From: Muribaculaceae bacterium
GTDB lineage: Bacteria; Bacteroidota; Bacteroidia; Bacteroidales; Muribaculaceae
Direction of reading: 5' to 3'
Assembly (NCBI GenBank): GCA_017548365.1
Contig: JAFZAC010000041.1
Coordinates: 1 to 64,000, forward strand
DNA: 64,000 nucleotides
Shown here: positions 25,299-35,710 of the stretch, one piece after another
Position numbering within the stretch: position 1 is the first letter of the stretch
Layout: each line of letters begins with the position of its first letter
Translations under genes and position numbers: made by a program
Notes under the pieces: model-generated
Told to the model about the DNA's origin: nothing
What the model saw: only the letters and a program-made list of their open reading frames with translations
The model's database searches: none

Positions 25299-26447
25299 AT
25301 GAGCGACTCAATGAATACTCCTTATTATATAGTATATGAAGAAAAACTGAGACGTAATCTCGATCTAATCAAACGAGTAAGCCGTGAAAGCGGTGCAAAA
25401 ATAATTATGGCGTTTAAGGCAAATGCTCTATGGCGCACTTTTCCCATATTCAGGGAATATGGAATAAGCTCTACAGCAAGTTCGGTCAACGAGATGCTTC
25501 TTGCCAATGATGAGCTCCATTGCAAAGCACATACCTATTGCCCTGCTTATACAGAACATACCATCAAGCAATATATAGCTGGAAGCAGCCATATAACCTT
25601 CAACTCAGTAGACCAATTCTTACGTTTCAAGTCATTGATTGAGGAACACAACAAAAAACATCCCAATGAGAATATCAGTTGTGGATTGCGAATCAACCCA
25701 ATGTGTTCGGTTATAGAAACCGATATATATAACCCTTGTTGCCCTGGATCACGTTTTGGCATTCTCGCTAAAGACCTAAGTACCCTGCCACAAGGAGTTG
25801 ACGGTTTCCACTTTCATGCACTCTGCGAATCTACTTCCTATGATCTTGCAATGGTACTCAAAGCCATGGAAGAGCAATTTGGCCAATGGCTTCCTCAGCT
25901 CAAATGGATAAACATGGGAGGCGGCCACTTGATGACTCGCAAGGGGTATGATGTAGAGCATCTTATCAACCTGATTAAAGATTTCAAACAACGCTATCCA
26001 AATCTTGATGTCATTCTTGAACCAGGAAGCGCATTTTGCTGGCAAACAGGAGATTTGGAAGCGACTGTTGTTGATGTGGTGGAGAATAACGGCATCAAGA
26101 CAGCAATTGTTGATGTCTCGTTTGCCTGCCATATGCCCGATTGCCTTGAGATGCCCTATAAACCAGTTATTTCACAGGCACTTCCCGAAGTAGACTTCTC
26201 TCGCCCAACCTACCGTATTGGGGGCAACTCTTGTTTAAGTGGAGACTATGTGGGCGACTGGAGCTTTGAACACGAGTTGAAAGTAGGTGACCGATTAACC
26301 TTTGAGGACATGAACCATTACACAACCGTAAAGACCAACATGTTCAACGGCATCAGTCATCCTTCTATTGTTCTTCAGCATCTTGATGGCACAATCGAAA
26401 CTCTTAGAGAGTTTACCTATGAGGATTATAAATCACGAATGAGCTAA
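25299..26447 (+). CDS. nspC: Carboxynorspermidine decarboxylase
   Basis: PLP enzyme making norspermidine or spermidine from its carboxy form in the alternative polyamine pathway. I chose the ATG at 25299 (MSDSMNTPYYIVYEEKLRRNL), because the ATG 33 bases earlier lies inside the helicase gene and adds a non-family sequence; this gives 382 residues. Alanine-racemase-fold marks are present: the PLP lysine in IMAFKANALW, HALCEST, the glycine loop MGGGH, and EPGSAFCW. The second active-site part follows as SFACHMPDCLEMPYKP and GNSCLSGD. The partner dehydrogenase for the pathway is not in the window. Confidence 0.9.
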   Translation: MSDSMNTPYYIVYEEKLRRNLDLIKRVSRESGAKIIMAFKANALWRTFPIFREYGISSTASSVNEMLLANDELHCKAHTYCPAYTEHTIKQYIAGSSHITFNSVDQFLRFKSLIEEHNKKHPNENISCGLRINPMCSVIETDIYNPCCPGSRFGILAKDLSTLPQGVDGFHFHALCESTSYDLAMVLKAMEEQFGQWLPQLKWINMGGGHLMTRKGYDVEHLINLIKDFKQRYPNLDVILEPGSAFCWQTGDLEATVVDVVENNGIKTAIVDVSFACHMPDCLEMPYKPVISQALPEVDFSRPTYRIGGNSCLSGDYVGDWSFEHELKVGDRLTFEDMNHYTTVKTNMFNGISHPSIVLQHLDGTIETLREFTYEDYKSRMS

Positions 26448-26459
26448 AAATATAATAAT

Positions 26460-29113
26460 ATGAGATACAAAACTCTGCGTCTATTGCTGACTACAGCTTT
26501 GGTAATAGCTGCTGCTTCATTCTCTCAAGCACGTACCAACGAAGAGAAAGCGGCATTAAATAACCACCTCACTACATATTTAAACTCTGATTTTCCTAGC
26601 ACGGTGACTAATGTGGAAGTAACTGCCGAGAAAGTGATAATCAAGGGCAACTGTTATGGAAACGGGCAATTTGTGCTAGTAGAATTGACTCCCGCCGATG
26701 ATGTTACCGAAGACAGCACGTATACTCATCGCACCAATTTGACTCAAACAAACTTCACAGTGAGTCTTGACAGGCACTGCACCTATGATGGCATTGGTTA
26801 CGACCGTTTGTTGTCACGGTGGGCAATTATCGACACTTCTAGTGGAAATGATGTACTTGTTTCTCATGCTCGTTATGCCGACAAAGTGCCAACCATATCT
26901 AGCCCTGAACCGTTAATCCCGACAAGCAAAAAAGGGTTTGGTGCAGGACTTGGCGATTTATACATGCAAGATATAGTTGACTGTAATGTTCACTATATAA
27001 CCATAAACTGGTTGCTTACCACTTTTATCGCTCAATATCCCATTTGGGCAAACAATATTCCCTACACATATGAAGGGAAGCAATACTACATTGATGGCGG
27101 ACTAATAGCCGCTTGGGACAATTACCTGCGTTTTTATCAGCAGCACGATGTCTCGGTGTCGGCAATATTGCTCATCACCCCCACTGCAAGCGACGGAAGC
27201 CTGAGTGACGTTTTCCGACATCCAGAGAATACTGGAGGCAATTACTCAATGCCTAACATGACCACTATGGAAAGTGTGAATCTATATGCCGCAATTCTCA
27301 ACTACCTTGCCAGTCGATACAACAGCGACACCTATGGTCGCATACATCACTGGATTGTGCATAACGAGGTGGATGCTGCCAAAGAATGGACAAACATGGG
27401 CGACCAACCCGAGCTCGTGTATAACGACACGTACATCAAATCTATGCGTATGTGCTATAACATCGTTAGACAATATGACCAAAACGCATCGGTTATGGGT
27501 TCATATACACACTGCTGGACTAAAGGCTATGACAGCGCCGATTTTGCTCCCAAGAAGATGCTTGAACAAACAGTCAAGTACTCACAACTGGAAGGTGATT
27601 TCCTGTGGGGGGTTGCATATCATCCATATCCTCAAGACCTAACTCTACCTGAATTCTGGAAGAATGATGGAAGTTCAATTTATTCACTCAATTCAGAATA
27701 TGTCACCTTCAAAAACTTAGAGGTCATCAATGAATGGATAAAATTGCCTCAAAACTTGTATCAGGGCGCAATCAAGAGGAACTTGTTCCTTTCGGAAAAC
27801 GGAACAAACTCTCCCAGTTACAGCGAACGAGACCTAGCTCTGCAAGCTGCAGGTGGTTGCTGGGCTTGGAAAAAAACTAACAAACTTGACGGCATTGATG
27901 CAATAATGTGGCACAACTGGATGGACAATAGGGCCGAAGGAGGTCTTAGGATTGGCTTGCGATTCTTCCCTGATGATGAGACCAATCCTGGTGGAGCGAA
28001 ACCTGTGTGGTATGTGTGGCAAAATGCCGACACACCCAATGAAGACACTTTCTTTGAACAATACATGACTTATCTTGGCATAAACAACTGGAGTGAGATT
28101 TTCCATCAGATGCAAGGCACAGGTAACGTACTAGATCCTAACTATTACTATATTATAGAAGCCGAAGATTTAACACAGGCGGCAAGGGTATTGCTTATAA
28201 TAACAACATGACAACGCCTGCAAGCGATTATCGTAGCGATAGTGAAGATGCCAACATTTCTGCCACCAGTAGTATGAGTGGTGGATACGGAATCTTTGAC
28301 ATGGGAGCAAGTACTGACAGTTACAACCTTGATGAGTGGATAGACCCTAGTACAAAAACAATCAGCCGAGACATGGCAATCAACTACTGGGGAAGCTGGT
28401 ATGACTACACGGTAGTCGCGCCCGAAGATATGTATGTTGATATAAACATAAAATACAACCTCAAGTGGATCATTTATGGAAGAATAGCGGCCTACGGACT
28501 TGAACCGGGCACGAGCTCATATCAGATTGAAGGGGCGACTGAGCTCAACTGGCCAAAACATTATACTGGCTCCATGATTCTTATGCTCGACGGCAACAAC
28601 CTGAAAACGACACAAACCGCCCGTCCTATTGCCCCAGATGAATTTCAGTCTACTGGCAGCAATTTCACAAAGATAGTGAAAGACACTGCAAACTGGCAAA
28701 GCACGCTAGTTAATGGCCTTGAACCGAATGACACGCTATGGATGTGGCCTGTGCAAGGACGCTACAACACACTCACATCCCGCTATAATGCTACACCTGA
28801 CTACAAAAGTGTTTTCTTGAGTAAAGGAGTACATACCTTCCGCATCAAATCGCTCTGTTCTTCATGGAATTTTGACTGCATGAAGATTGTGATAAACCAA
28901 ACAAGCGGTCTACAAACATTGGTATCAACAAATAACAGAAACTTAAATGTTTTTGGAGGCAGAGGGACAATCGTGATTAATGAGAAACATCCTGTAATCA
29001 TTTATGATATAAACGGACGGCTGATAGCACATGCCTCGACGACGATTTCAGTCCCCTCAGGCATTTATATTGTCAAAGGTGAGCAATCTGCCAAAAAAGT
29101 AGTAGTTAATTAG
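26460..29113 (+). pseudogene. Frameshifted secreted glycoside hydrolase, DUF5722 type
   Basis: Two overlapping frames together encode one protein. The first (26460-28211) has a signal peptide (cleavage near SQART) and a TIM-barrel resembling DUF5722, with likely catalytic glutamates E303 in HNEVD and E446 in LSENGTNS. The second (28208-29113) continues a CBM6/35-like module and a C-terminal sorting-like domain (YDINGRLIAHAS to the end). The break is at about 28176-28183: restoring one G turns the sequence into EAEDLTQGGKGIAYNN, the normal opening of such a module. With that base the product is 884 residues. No slippery heptamer is visible, so a one-base deletion or a sequencing error is likely. 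Without it, the enzyme would lose its binding module and ends in a short foreign tail. Confidence 0.8.
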
Positions 29114-31043
29114 CGTTTTTTTTCTCTTCCAATTCCACGCAAGCCTCTTCCCATTTAGTCATAACGTCTTCAAGTGTGTGACTGAGTTGTGCATGACGGG
29201 AAAAAATATCTGAATTCTCAACATTTCCTTTTGAAAGTATTTCCTCAATTTCAGCTATTTCTGCTTCAGTTTCACTTATTTGCTGTTCGAGTAATTTAAC
29301 TTGCTTCTCGGCACGACGTATCTCACGTTCGTGCTCCTTTTGCTCCTGATAGCTCAGCTTCGAGGCTTTAACTTCCTTTTCTTGCTTTGGGAACATCTCT
29401 TTATCTTTAACTTCAAGCTCTTGAAGCGACTGGATGCGTTTCTTTTCAAGGAACTCATATATGCCGCACAAGTGTTCTCTCACTCGATGGTTACCAAACT
29501 CATAAACCTTGCTAACCAATCCATCGAGGAAATCACGGTCGTGCGATACTACTATCACTGTACCGTCAAAATCGTTTAGGGCACTTTTCAAGATATCCTT
29601 TGTGCGCATGTCCAGATGGTTGGTGGGCTCATCGAGAATAAGCAAGTTGACGGGCTGTAACAATAATCGTAACATAGCCAATCGACTCTTTTCCCCACCT
29701 GAGAGCACTTTCACCTTCTTTTCACTCGCCTCGCCGCCAAACATAAACGCACCCAGCAAGTCATTTATGCGATTGCGAATATCACCCACTGCCTCATAAT
29801 CTATTGTCTCGAAAACCGTTATCTCCTGATTTAGCAGTTGCGCCTGATTCTGAGCAAAGTAACCGATTTTGACGTTGTGACCTATCTTGAGCCCTCCATC
29901 AAATGGAATCTCGTTCATGATACACTTCACGAGTGTGGACTTGCCTGCACCATTCTTCCCAACAAACGCCACCTTCTCACCACGCTTAATGGTTAAAGTA
30001 ACATCGTGGAAAACATTTAGTGAGTCGTAGTTCTTAGACAGATCTTCGATAATCACAGGATAATCTCCAGAACGAGGCGCTGGAGGGAACTTGATGCGGA
30101 TGCGAGAGTTATCTACTTCGTCAATCTCGATGCGTTCAACCTTTGCCAGTTGCTTTATGCGACTTTGTACCTGAACCGCTTTTGTGGCTTTATAACGGAA
30201 TTTCTCGATAAAATCCTCAGTGTCTTGAATCATCTTTTGCTGATTCTCATAAGCACGTTTTTGCTGCTCAAGACGTTCCTTACGCAATTCAACAAAATGA
30301 GAATAATTGACCTGATAGTCATATATTTTCCCTAATGAGATCTCAATGGTTCGAGTAGTAACATTATCGATAAAAGCTCGGTCATGGCTTACCAGCAGAA
30401 GAGCTCCGCGTCGATTCTTCAAGAAAGACTCAAGCCATTGAATTGACTCGATATCAAGATGGTTGGTTGGCTCATCAAGAAGTAATACATCGGGACGTCT
30501 AAGCAACAATTTGGCAATCTCAACACGCATACGCCATCCACCGCTAAACTCGCTTGTTGATCTATTAAAGTCACTGCGTTCAAATCCCAAACCGAGCAAA
30601 GTTTTTTCCAATTCAGCCTCATAGTTCTCACTCTGCATCATCGCTCGAACGTCGGTTTTCTCTGAAAGACGCTCAAGGAGGGATTGATACTCGTCACTGT
30701 CATAATCGGTGCGAGAAGCAATTTCATTGTTTATTGCATCTATCTCCTGATCCAGTTCTTTCACATGGTCAAATGCCTTGGCAGTCTCTTCACGCAGTGT
30801 GCACTCGTCGACAAGACGCATTTGTTGTGGAAGGTAGCCAATTGTCACATCGCTTGGTTTTGACACAGTACCAGATGTTGGCATCTGCAAGCCAGCAATA
30901 ATCTTGAGCATTGTTGACTTTCCAGCACCGTTTTTTCCAACAAGAGCGATGCGGTCGTTCTTGTTGATAACGTAGTTTATATTTTCAAACAGCGGTCGAG
31001 CGCTAAACTCGACCTTGAGGTTCTGAATAGATATCATCGTCAA
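29106..31043 (-). CDS. ABC-F family ATPase
   Basis: Soluble tandem ABC protein of the ABC-F family, whose members act on the ribosome in translation or antibiotic protection. It has 645 residues and no membrane segments. Two Walker A motifs (both GKNGAGKST), two signatures (FSGGW and LSGGEKSRL) and two Walker B motifs followed by EPTNHLDI/M are visible, with the charged interdomain linker between. A long C-terminal coiled coil (KEHEREIRRAEKQVKLLEQQ) puts it near the Uup/YdiF branch. ATG 31043 or 31037 are both possible starts. Its 3' end overlaps the converging hydrolase pseudogene by eight bases. Confidence 0.9.
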   Translation of the reverse strand: MTMISIQNLKVEFSARPLFENINYVINKNDRIALVGKNGAGKSTMLKIIAGLQMPTSGTVSKPSDVTIGYLPQQMRLVDECTLREETAKAFDHVKELDQEIDAINNEIASRTDYDSDEYQSLLERLSEKTDVRAMMQSENYEAELEKTLLGLGFERSDFNRSTSEFSGGWRMRVEIAKLLLRRPDVLLLDEPTNHLDIESIQWLESFLKNRRGALLLVSHDRAFIDNVTTRTIEISLGKIYDYQVNYSHFVELRKERLEQQKRAYENQQKMIQDTEDFIEKFRYKATKAVQVQSRIKQLAKVERIEIDEVDNSRIRIKFPPAPRSGDYPVIIEDLSKNYDSLNVFHDVTLTIKRGEKVAFVGKNGAGKSTLVKCIMNEIPFDGGLKIGHNVKIGYFAQNQAQLLNQEITVFETIDYEAVGDIRNRINDLLGAFMFGGEASEKKVKVLSGGEKSRLAMLRLLLQPVNLLILDEPTNHLDMRTKDILKSALNDFDGTVIVVSHDRDFLDGLVSKVYEFGNHRVREHLCGIYEFLEKKRIQSLQELEVKDKEMFPKQEKEVKASKLSYQEQKEHEREIRRAEKQVKLLEQQISETEAEIAEIEEILSKGNVENSDIFSRHAQLSHTLEDVMTKWEEACVELEEKKNAN

Positions 31044-31236
31044 TTGTAAAAAACGTTACAAAAATACTCACAATATTTGACTTGATAAAATATATCTCAA
31101 CATAATCACTATACCAAACATCATCTTAATATTTTTAAATAATGCATAAACACCAAATCTTTTTACCTCAGAACGGCTCACTGGTTTGTTTTTTGTATTT
31201 TTCAAGCAAACGGATTTTTTAGTTCACATTTTTTCG

Positions 31237-31244
31237 TAACTTTG
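31237..31244 (+). promoter_or_regulatory. Likely -7 box of the GH2 operon
   Basis: TAACTTTG followed by CA, an exact Bacteroidetes -7 box, 30 bases before the preferred ATG at 31274. The region at -33 is a T-run rather than a clear TTG. Confidence 0.5.
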
Positions 31245-31273
31245 CAAAAGTGAATATTATTATCAAAAAGAAT

Positions 31274-33676
31274 ATGATTAAAAGAACTTTTTTGTGGATT
31301 ATTCTGCTCTCCATTGCCATCAGTGCAAAAGGCGAAACAAAAGTATATGAACTCAGCAATCATTGGTGGTTCAGCCATGACAGGGAGAACTGGCAAGAAG
31401 TGACCTTGCCACACGATTGGGCAATTAGCGGGCCATTTGACAAGAAATGGGATCTTCAGGTCGTTGCTATCAAAGAGAACGGAGAGGAAATCGAGACCGA
31501 ACATAGCGGACGTTCTGGTGCTCTTCCTTGGATTGGAGAAGGATATTACAGGACACAGTTTTTGTTGCCTATAGGCACAGAACGTGCCGAGTTGCTCTTT
31601 GATGGTGCTATGAGTGAACCAGTTGTATGCATTGATGGCAAAGAAGCTGGTCGATGGGCTTATGGCTATAATGCTTTTAGGGTCGATATCACCCCTTACA
31701 TAAACAAGAAAGATTCTCGCAACACTATTGAGGTTGCCCTAAGAAATGTGGAAGAGAGTAGCCGCTGGTATCCTGGGGCTGGATTGTACCGCCCAGTAAA
31801 GCTTATCACAAGCGGTAGAGTTGCATTTGATGTGTGGGGAACGTGGATACGAACCACCAAGATAGAAAACGATACTGCTTTCGTTGCTATTGACACAAAG
31901 CTTGATGGTTGTGAAGGAGCAGAACGCCCAATTATAACATTATGCATCACAGACCGTGAGGGCAATATTGTTGCTGAAACTCAAAGACAAATTGCAGCTG
32001 ATGGCCTATGCCGAGCTGAATTCAAAATGGCAAATGCACATCTGTGGTCACCAGAGTCACCATATTTATATAAAGTAAACATTACAGCTGAACTTGATGG
32101 TGAGCTTGTTGATCAACGAACAGACAACCTGGGTGTGCGCATGGTGTCATTCAGCAAAGAAAATGGATTCCAACTTAATGGTGTAACACGCAAATTCAAG
32201 GGAGTGTGTCTCCATCATGATTTAGGGCCTCTAGGTGCTGCTGCCAACAAAGCAGCTATGGCTCGCCAACTCAAGATTTTAAAAGAAATGGGTGCCGATG
32301 CCATACGAACCTCACATAATATGCCATCGACTTGGCAGATGGAATTATGTGACAGTCTGGGGTTGATGGTGATGGCCGAGAGCTTTGACTGCTGGAAAGA
32401 CCCCAAAGTAAAAAACGGTTACAACCGTTTCTGGGACGAATGGTGGAAGAAGGATATATATAACTTAATTATGAACCATCGCAACCATCCCAGCATTGTG
32501 TTGTGGAGTGTGGGAAACGAAATTCCTGAGCAATGGAAAGAAGAAGGCGCCGAGCGCTATGCTGCGCTTGTGAGGTGGTGCCATACATTAGATCCAACAC
32601 GAATGGTGACTTGTGGTATGGACAATCCTGATGCCGATATAAAGTGTGGTTTTGCACAACAAGCCGATGTGCCTGGATTCAACTACCGCACTCATCGTTA
32701 TGAAGATTGCATCAAGTTGTTGCCACAGGGCTTTGTGCTGGGTAGCGAGACAGCGTCAACCCTCAGTAGCCGAGGTGTATATTATTTCCCCGATACAGTT
32801 GCTATGATGAAACAATATCCCGATGGACAATGTTCTAGTTATGATACTGAATACTGCTGGTGGAGCAACCTGCCTGATGACGACTGGAGACTGCAAGATG
32901 ATTTTGATTGGACAATTGGCGAATTCGTTTGGACTGGATTTGACTATTTGGGTGAACCCACTCCTTATGATACCTATTGGCCATCACGAAGCAGCTACTT
33001 TGGCATAGTGGACTTAGCAGGACTTCCCAAAGACCGTTACTATCTGTATCGCAGCCATTGGAACAAGGAGGAGCACACTATACACCTTCTACCACATTGG
33101 ACATGGCCAGACAGGGTAGGCAAAGTGACACCAGTTTACTGTTACACCGACTACCCCACTGCTGAGCTATTTGTAAATGGCAAGAGCCAAGGCAAAATAA
33201 GCAAAGACCCAAGCAGCCGATTAGACCGCTATCGCTTGCGTTGGCGTAATGTAGTATATCAGCCAGGTGAGATAAAAGTAGTCGTCTATGATGAAAACGG
33301 GAAAAAGGCTGGCGAGAAAACGGTGAAAACTGCGGAGAGACCTCATCGTCTGCAATTAGATGCCGACCGCTCAACACTCAATGCAGATGGCAATGACTTA
33401 GCATTTATCACAGTGAGCCTTATCGACAAGAATGGCACCCTTATACCCGATGCAGATGATAACCTTCAATTTGTTGTTGAAGGAGCCGGAACATTCAGAG
33501 GCGTATGCAATGGTGACGCCACTTCTTTACAAGTAATGACCGAACCACAGATGAAACTCTTCCATGGTCAACTTGTGGTTGTTGTACAGGCTAGCGAGAC
33601 TCCAGGCGACATAACATTGCGTGTAAAGGGAGATAAAAGTTATCTAAACAGGACTATCACACTTAAAACTAAGTAA
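31274..33676 (+). CDS. Secreted glycoside hydrolase family 2, beta-galactosidase-like
   Basis: Retaining GH2 enzyme, most like beta-galactosidases. I chose the ATG at 31274 (MIKRTFLWIILLSIAISAKGE), which gives a clean signal peptide and 800 residues; an ATG at 31250 lies too close to the promoter box. An N-terminal jelly-roll domain has LPHDWAISGPFD. The TIM barrel has the acid/base E416 in WSVGNEIPE and the nucleophile E492 in VLGSETAS. C-terminal beta-sandwich domains follow, including a DUF4982-like and an immunoglobulin-like part. First gene of a five-gene run, with the M64 peptidase only eight bases downstream. The exact sugar cannot be told; other GH2 activities are possible. Confidence 0.88.
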   Translation: MIKRTFLWIILLSIAISAKGETKVYELSNHWWFSHDRENWQEVTLPHDWAISGPFDKKWDLQVVAIKENGEEIETEHSGRSGALPWIGEGYYRTQFLLPIGTERAELLFDGAMSEPVVCIDGKEAGRWAYGYNAFRVDITPYINKKDSRNTIEVALRNVEESSRWYPGAGLYRPVKLITSGRVAFDVWGTWIRTTKIENDTAFVAIDTKLDGCEGAERPIITLCITDREGNIVAETQRQIAADGLCRAEFKMANAHLWSPESPYLYKVNITAELDGELVDQRTDNLGVRMVSFSKENGFQLNGVTRKFKGVCLHHDLGPLGAAANKAAMARQLKILKEMGADAIRTSHNMPSTWQMELCDSLGLMVMAESFDCWKDPKVKNGYNRFWDEWWKKDIYNLIMNHRNHPSIVLWSVGNEIPEQWKEEGAERYAALVRWCHTLDPTRMVTCGMDNPDADIKCGFAQQADVPGFNYRTHRYEDCIKLLPQGFVLGSETASTLSSRGVYYFPDTVAMMKQYPDGQCSSYDTEYCWWSNLPDDDWRLQDDFDWTIGEFVWTGFDYLGEPTPYDTYWPSRSSYFGIVDLAGLPKDRYYLYRSHWNKEEHTIHLLPHWTWPDRVGKVTPVYCYTDYPTAELFVNGKSQGKISKDPSSRLDRYRLRWRNVVYQPGEIKVVVYDENGKKAGEKTVKTAERPHRLQLDADRSTLNADGNDLAFITVSLIDKNGTLIPDADDNLQFVVEGAGTFRGVCNGDATSLQVMTEPQMKLFHGQLVVVVQASETPGDITLRVKGDKSYLNRTITLKTK

Positions 33677-33684
33677 TTATAACT

Positions 33685-34980
33685 ATGAAATCAGGCCTAA
33701 AACATTTAGTAATTACGATCCTTCTGATATTCTTATCGATTGGAGCTAAAGCCCAGGACTTTGAAACACATTTCAAAGACTCAACATTACGCATTGACTA
33801 TATACTTAGTGGCAATATTAATAGCCAAACCATAGCAATCGATGGATTAAGCCGTATGCCAGGATGGTATGGAAAAAGGAAGAATCTTACAAGCATTCCT
33901 GTTCATGGAGCAGCAACAATCGACATGAATTTGGCTGCGACTGGTGAACTGATTTACAGGCACACTTTCAGTACCTTGTTTCAGGAGTGGCTTGATCTTG
34001 ATGATTCACATCATGCACCAAAAGCATTTGAGTGTGTGGAGCTATTGCCCATGCCTCGTGATTCGGTGATTATTACAGTAAGTCTCTACAACCTACGCCA
34101 CGAAGTGACAGCTACCATAAAGCACAAAGTCTATCCAAATGATTATACTATCATTCACAAAGGTGAAGGCGACAATGTTCCTGATTATTTTATTCTTAAT
34201 CAACCTTCCAATCCACAAAAGGCTATCAATATCGCTTTTGTCGCCGAAGGATACACACAAGAGCAACTTTTCGACTATCTTGACGATTGCAAAAAGGGAA
34301 TGGAAGGACTTTTTAGTTTCGAGCCATTTAAGCACCTGCGTGATAGGTTTCGTATTATAGCAGTTATGACCCCCTCTCAGGATAGCGGTCCGTCGATACC
34401 ATCGGAAGGTGTGTGGCACAAAACAGCCATTGGTTCAAGTTTCGACACCTTTGGAATGGCTCGATATCTCACTACACTTCGCATCAAACAAATGCATGAT
34501 GCACTTGCAGGGACACCTTACGAACACATAATAGTAATGGTTAACACCGACCGTTACGGTGGCGGCGGCATATACAATACTCTCAACCTACTCATGACTA
34601 AGCATAAACTCTTCATTGAGGTGCTGGTTCATGAGTTTGGTCATTCATTTGCCGGGCTTGCTGACGAGTATGCCTATGAAGGCGAAGAACCAAACGACTA
34701 TCCACTAGATGTAGAACCATGGGCTCCCAACATCACAACACTTGTAGATTTTGACACAAAATGGAGAAACTTGATTCCAAGCGATAAGCTATATATCAGT
34801 ACAAGTGATGACAAGAACTTAGACACCAGCACAGTGGGCCTATATGAAGGAGCTGGTTGTGTGTTGAAAGGAGTGTATCGCCCCACCCCAAACTGCATGA
34901 TGAAAACTCTCAAGGTGCCCGTGTTCTGCCCAGTGTGCAACAAGGCAATAAAAGATATTATCGATTTCTATACCAAATAA
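33685..34980 (+). CDS. M64-family secreted zinc metallopeptidase
   Basis: Resembles the IgA peptidase family M64, found in gut Bacteroidetes and clostridia. It has 431 residues: a signal peptide ending near GAKAQD, a beta-rich N-terminal domain, then the peptidase domain starting AINIAFVAEGYTQEQ. The zinc site is H316-E317-F-G-H320 in VHEFGHSFAGLADEY, with the extended motif of the family. Secretion to the periplasm or cell surface is expected. Substrate (IgA or other glycoprotein) cannot be decided. It sits tightly between the GH2 gene and a beta-barrel-like gene. Confidence 0.88.
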   Translation: MKSGLKHLVITILLIFLSIGAKAQDFETHFKDSTLRIDYILSGNINSQTIAIDGLSRMPGWYGKRKNLTSIPVHGAATIDMNLAATGELIYRHTFSTLFQEWLDLDDSHHAPKAFECVELLPMPRDSVIITVSLYNLRHEVTATIKHKVYPNDYTIIHKGEGDNVPDYFILNQPSNPQKAINIAFVAEGYTQEQLFDYLDDCKKGMEGLFSFEPFKHLRDRFRIIAVMTPSQDSGPSIPSEGVWHKTAIGSSFDTFGMARYLTTLRIKQMHDALAGTPYEHIIVMVNTDRYGGGGIYNTLNLLMTKHKLFIEVLVHEFGHSFAGLADEYAYEGEEPNDYPLDVEPWAPNITTLVDFDTKWRNLIPSDKLYISTSDDKNLDTSTVGLYEGAGCVLKGVYRPTPNCMMKTLKVPVFCPVCNKAIKDIIDFYTK

Positions 34981-34987
34981 TCAGATT

Positions 34988-35707
34988 ATGAAGAAACTAG
35001 TTCTCTTAATCTTTGGATGCATGGCGATTACTCCTGCATGGAGTATTACATTCGACTACAGCAATGGACACAATACTGCTATTGGACTGAAGCTAGGCAT
35101 GTCGAGTGTTCCTTCATTGGACTTTGAGATAGATGGTGAATATAGACCATTTCGTTACTTGGGAGCCAATGTGGGCTTTATGTACACAACATCGCTTGAG
35201 AACAAAACCAACAAGATTGGCAGCAATCCAAGTGGGGATGTTTTGTTATGGGAAATTGATGGATATAAAGAGGCCTCTTACAGAATGGCAGCAAAAGCTG
35301 GATTGCAATTCACCACACCAGCAATAATGTTGAGTAAGAATGAGATGGGGCTATCCATGAGATTCTCCCCAGGCATTACTATCCCTATTCCAACCAATAA
35401 AGTCGTCACAATAAATAATTACCAGCTCGTATATGAAGGAGAAGATGAAACTATTGATAATCTTCAAATCAAATTAATCTCTAAAGAGGACTATAAAAAC
35501 TCAGGCGCCAAGTTCTGTTACTGGCATGCAAGAGTCGAACTGGTACTAGAGTATGAGGAACAATGGGAATTCTCTCTTGGGTATACTTACAGCAACCTTG
35601 ACCTGTATGGAGGCAGCCGAAGTATTGAAGTGCACGGTAGTCCTCTTGTTATAGGTAAAAAGGAACCTATGCATTGTTTCAATTTAGGTATGACATTTAA
35701 ATTTTAA
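34988..35707 (+). CDS. Outer-membrane beta-barrel-like protein
   Basis: A 239-residue protein with a signal peptide (MKKLVLLIFGCMAITPAWS). It has alternating hydrophobic and polar stretches such as IGLKLGMSS, LGANVGFMYTTS and ELVLEYEEQWEFSLGYTYSNLD, and ends in NLGMTFKF with a C-terminal phenylalanine. That is typical of small outer-membrane barrels. No specific family is recognised. It starts seven bases after the M64 peptidase and ends three bases before the acetyltransferase, so it is in the same unit. Confidence 0.7.
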   Translation: MKKLVLLIFGCMAITPAWSITFDYSNGHNTAIGLKLGMSSVPSLDFEIDGEYRPFRYLGANVGFMYTTSLENKTNKIGSNPSGDVLLWEIDGYKEASYRMAAKAGLQFTTPAIMLSKNEMGLSMRFSPGITIPIPTNKVVTINNYQLVYEGEDETIDNLQIKLISKEDYKNSGAKFCYWHARVELVLEYEEQWEFSLGYTYSNLDLYGGSRSIEVHGSPLVIGKKEPMHCFNLGMTFKF

Positions 35708-35710
35708 TGT

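Noticed and set aside
28171-28190. Programmed -1 ribosomal frameshift in the hydrolase
   Set aside because: No X-XXY-YYZ slippery heptamer and no clear downstream pseudoknot were seen; a lost base explains it more simply.
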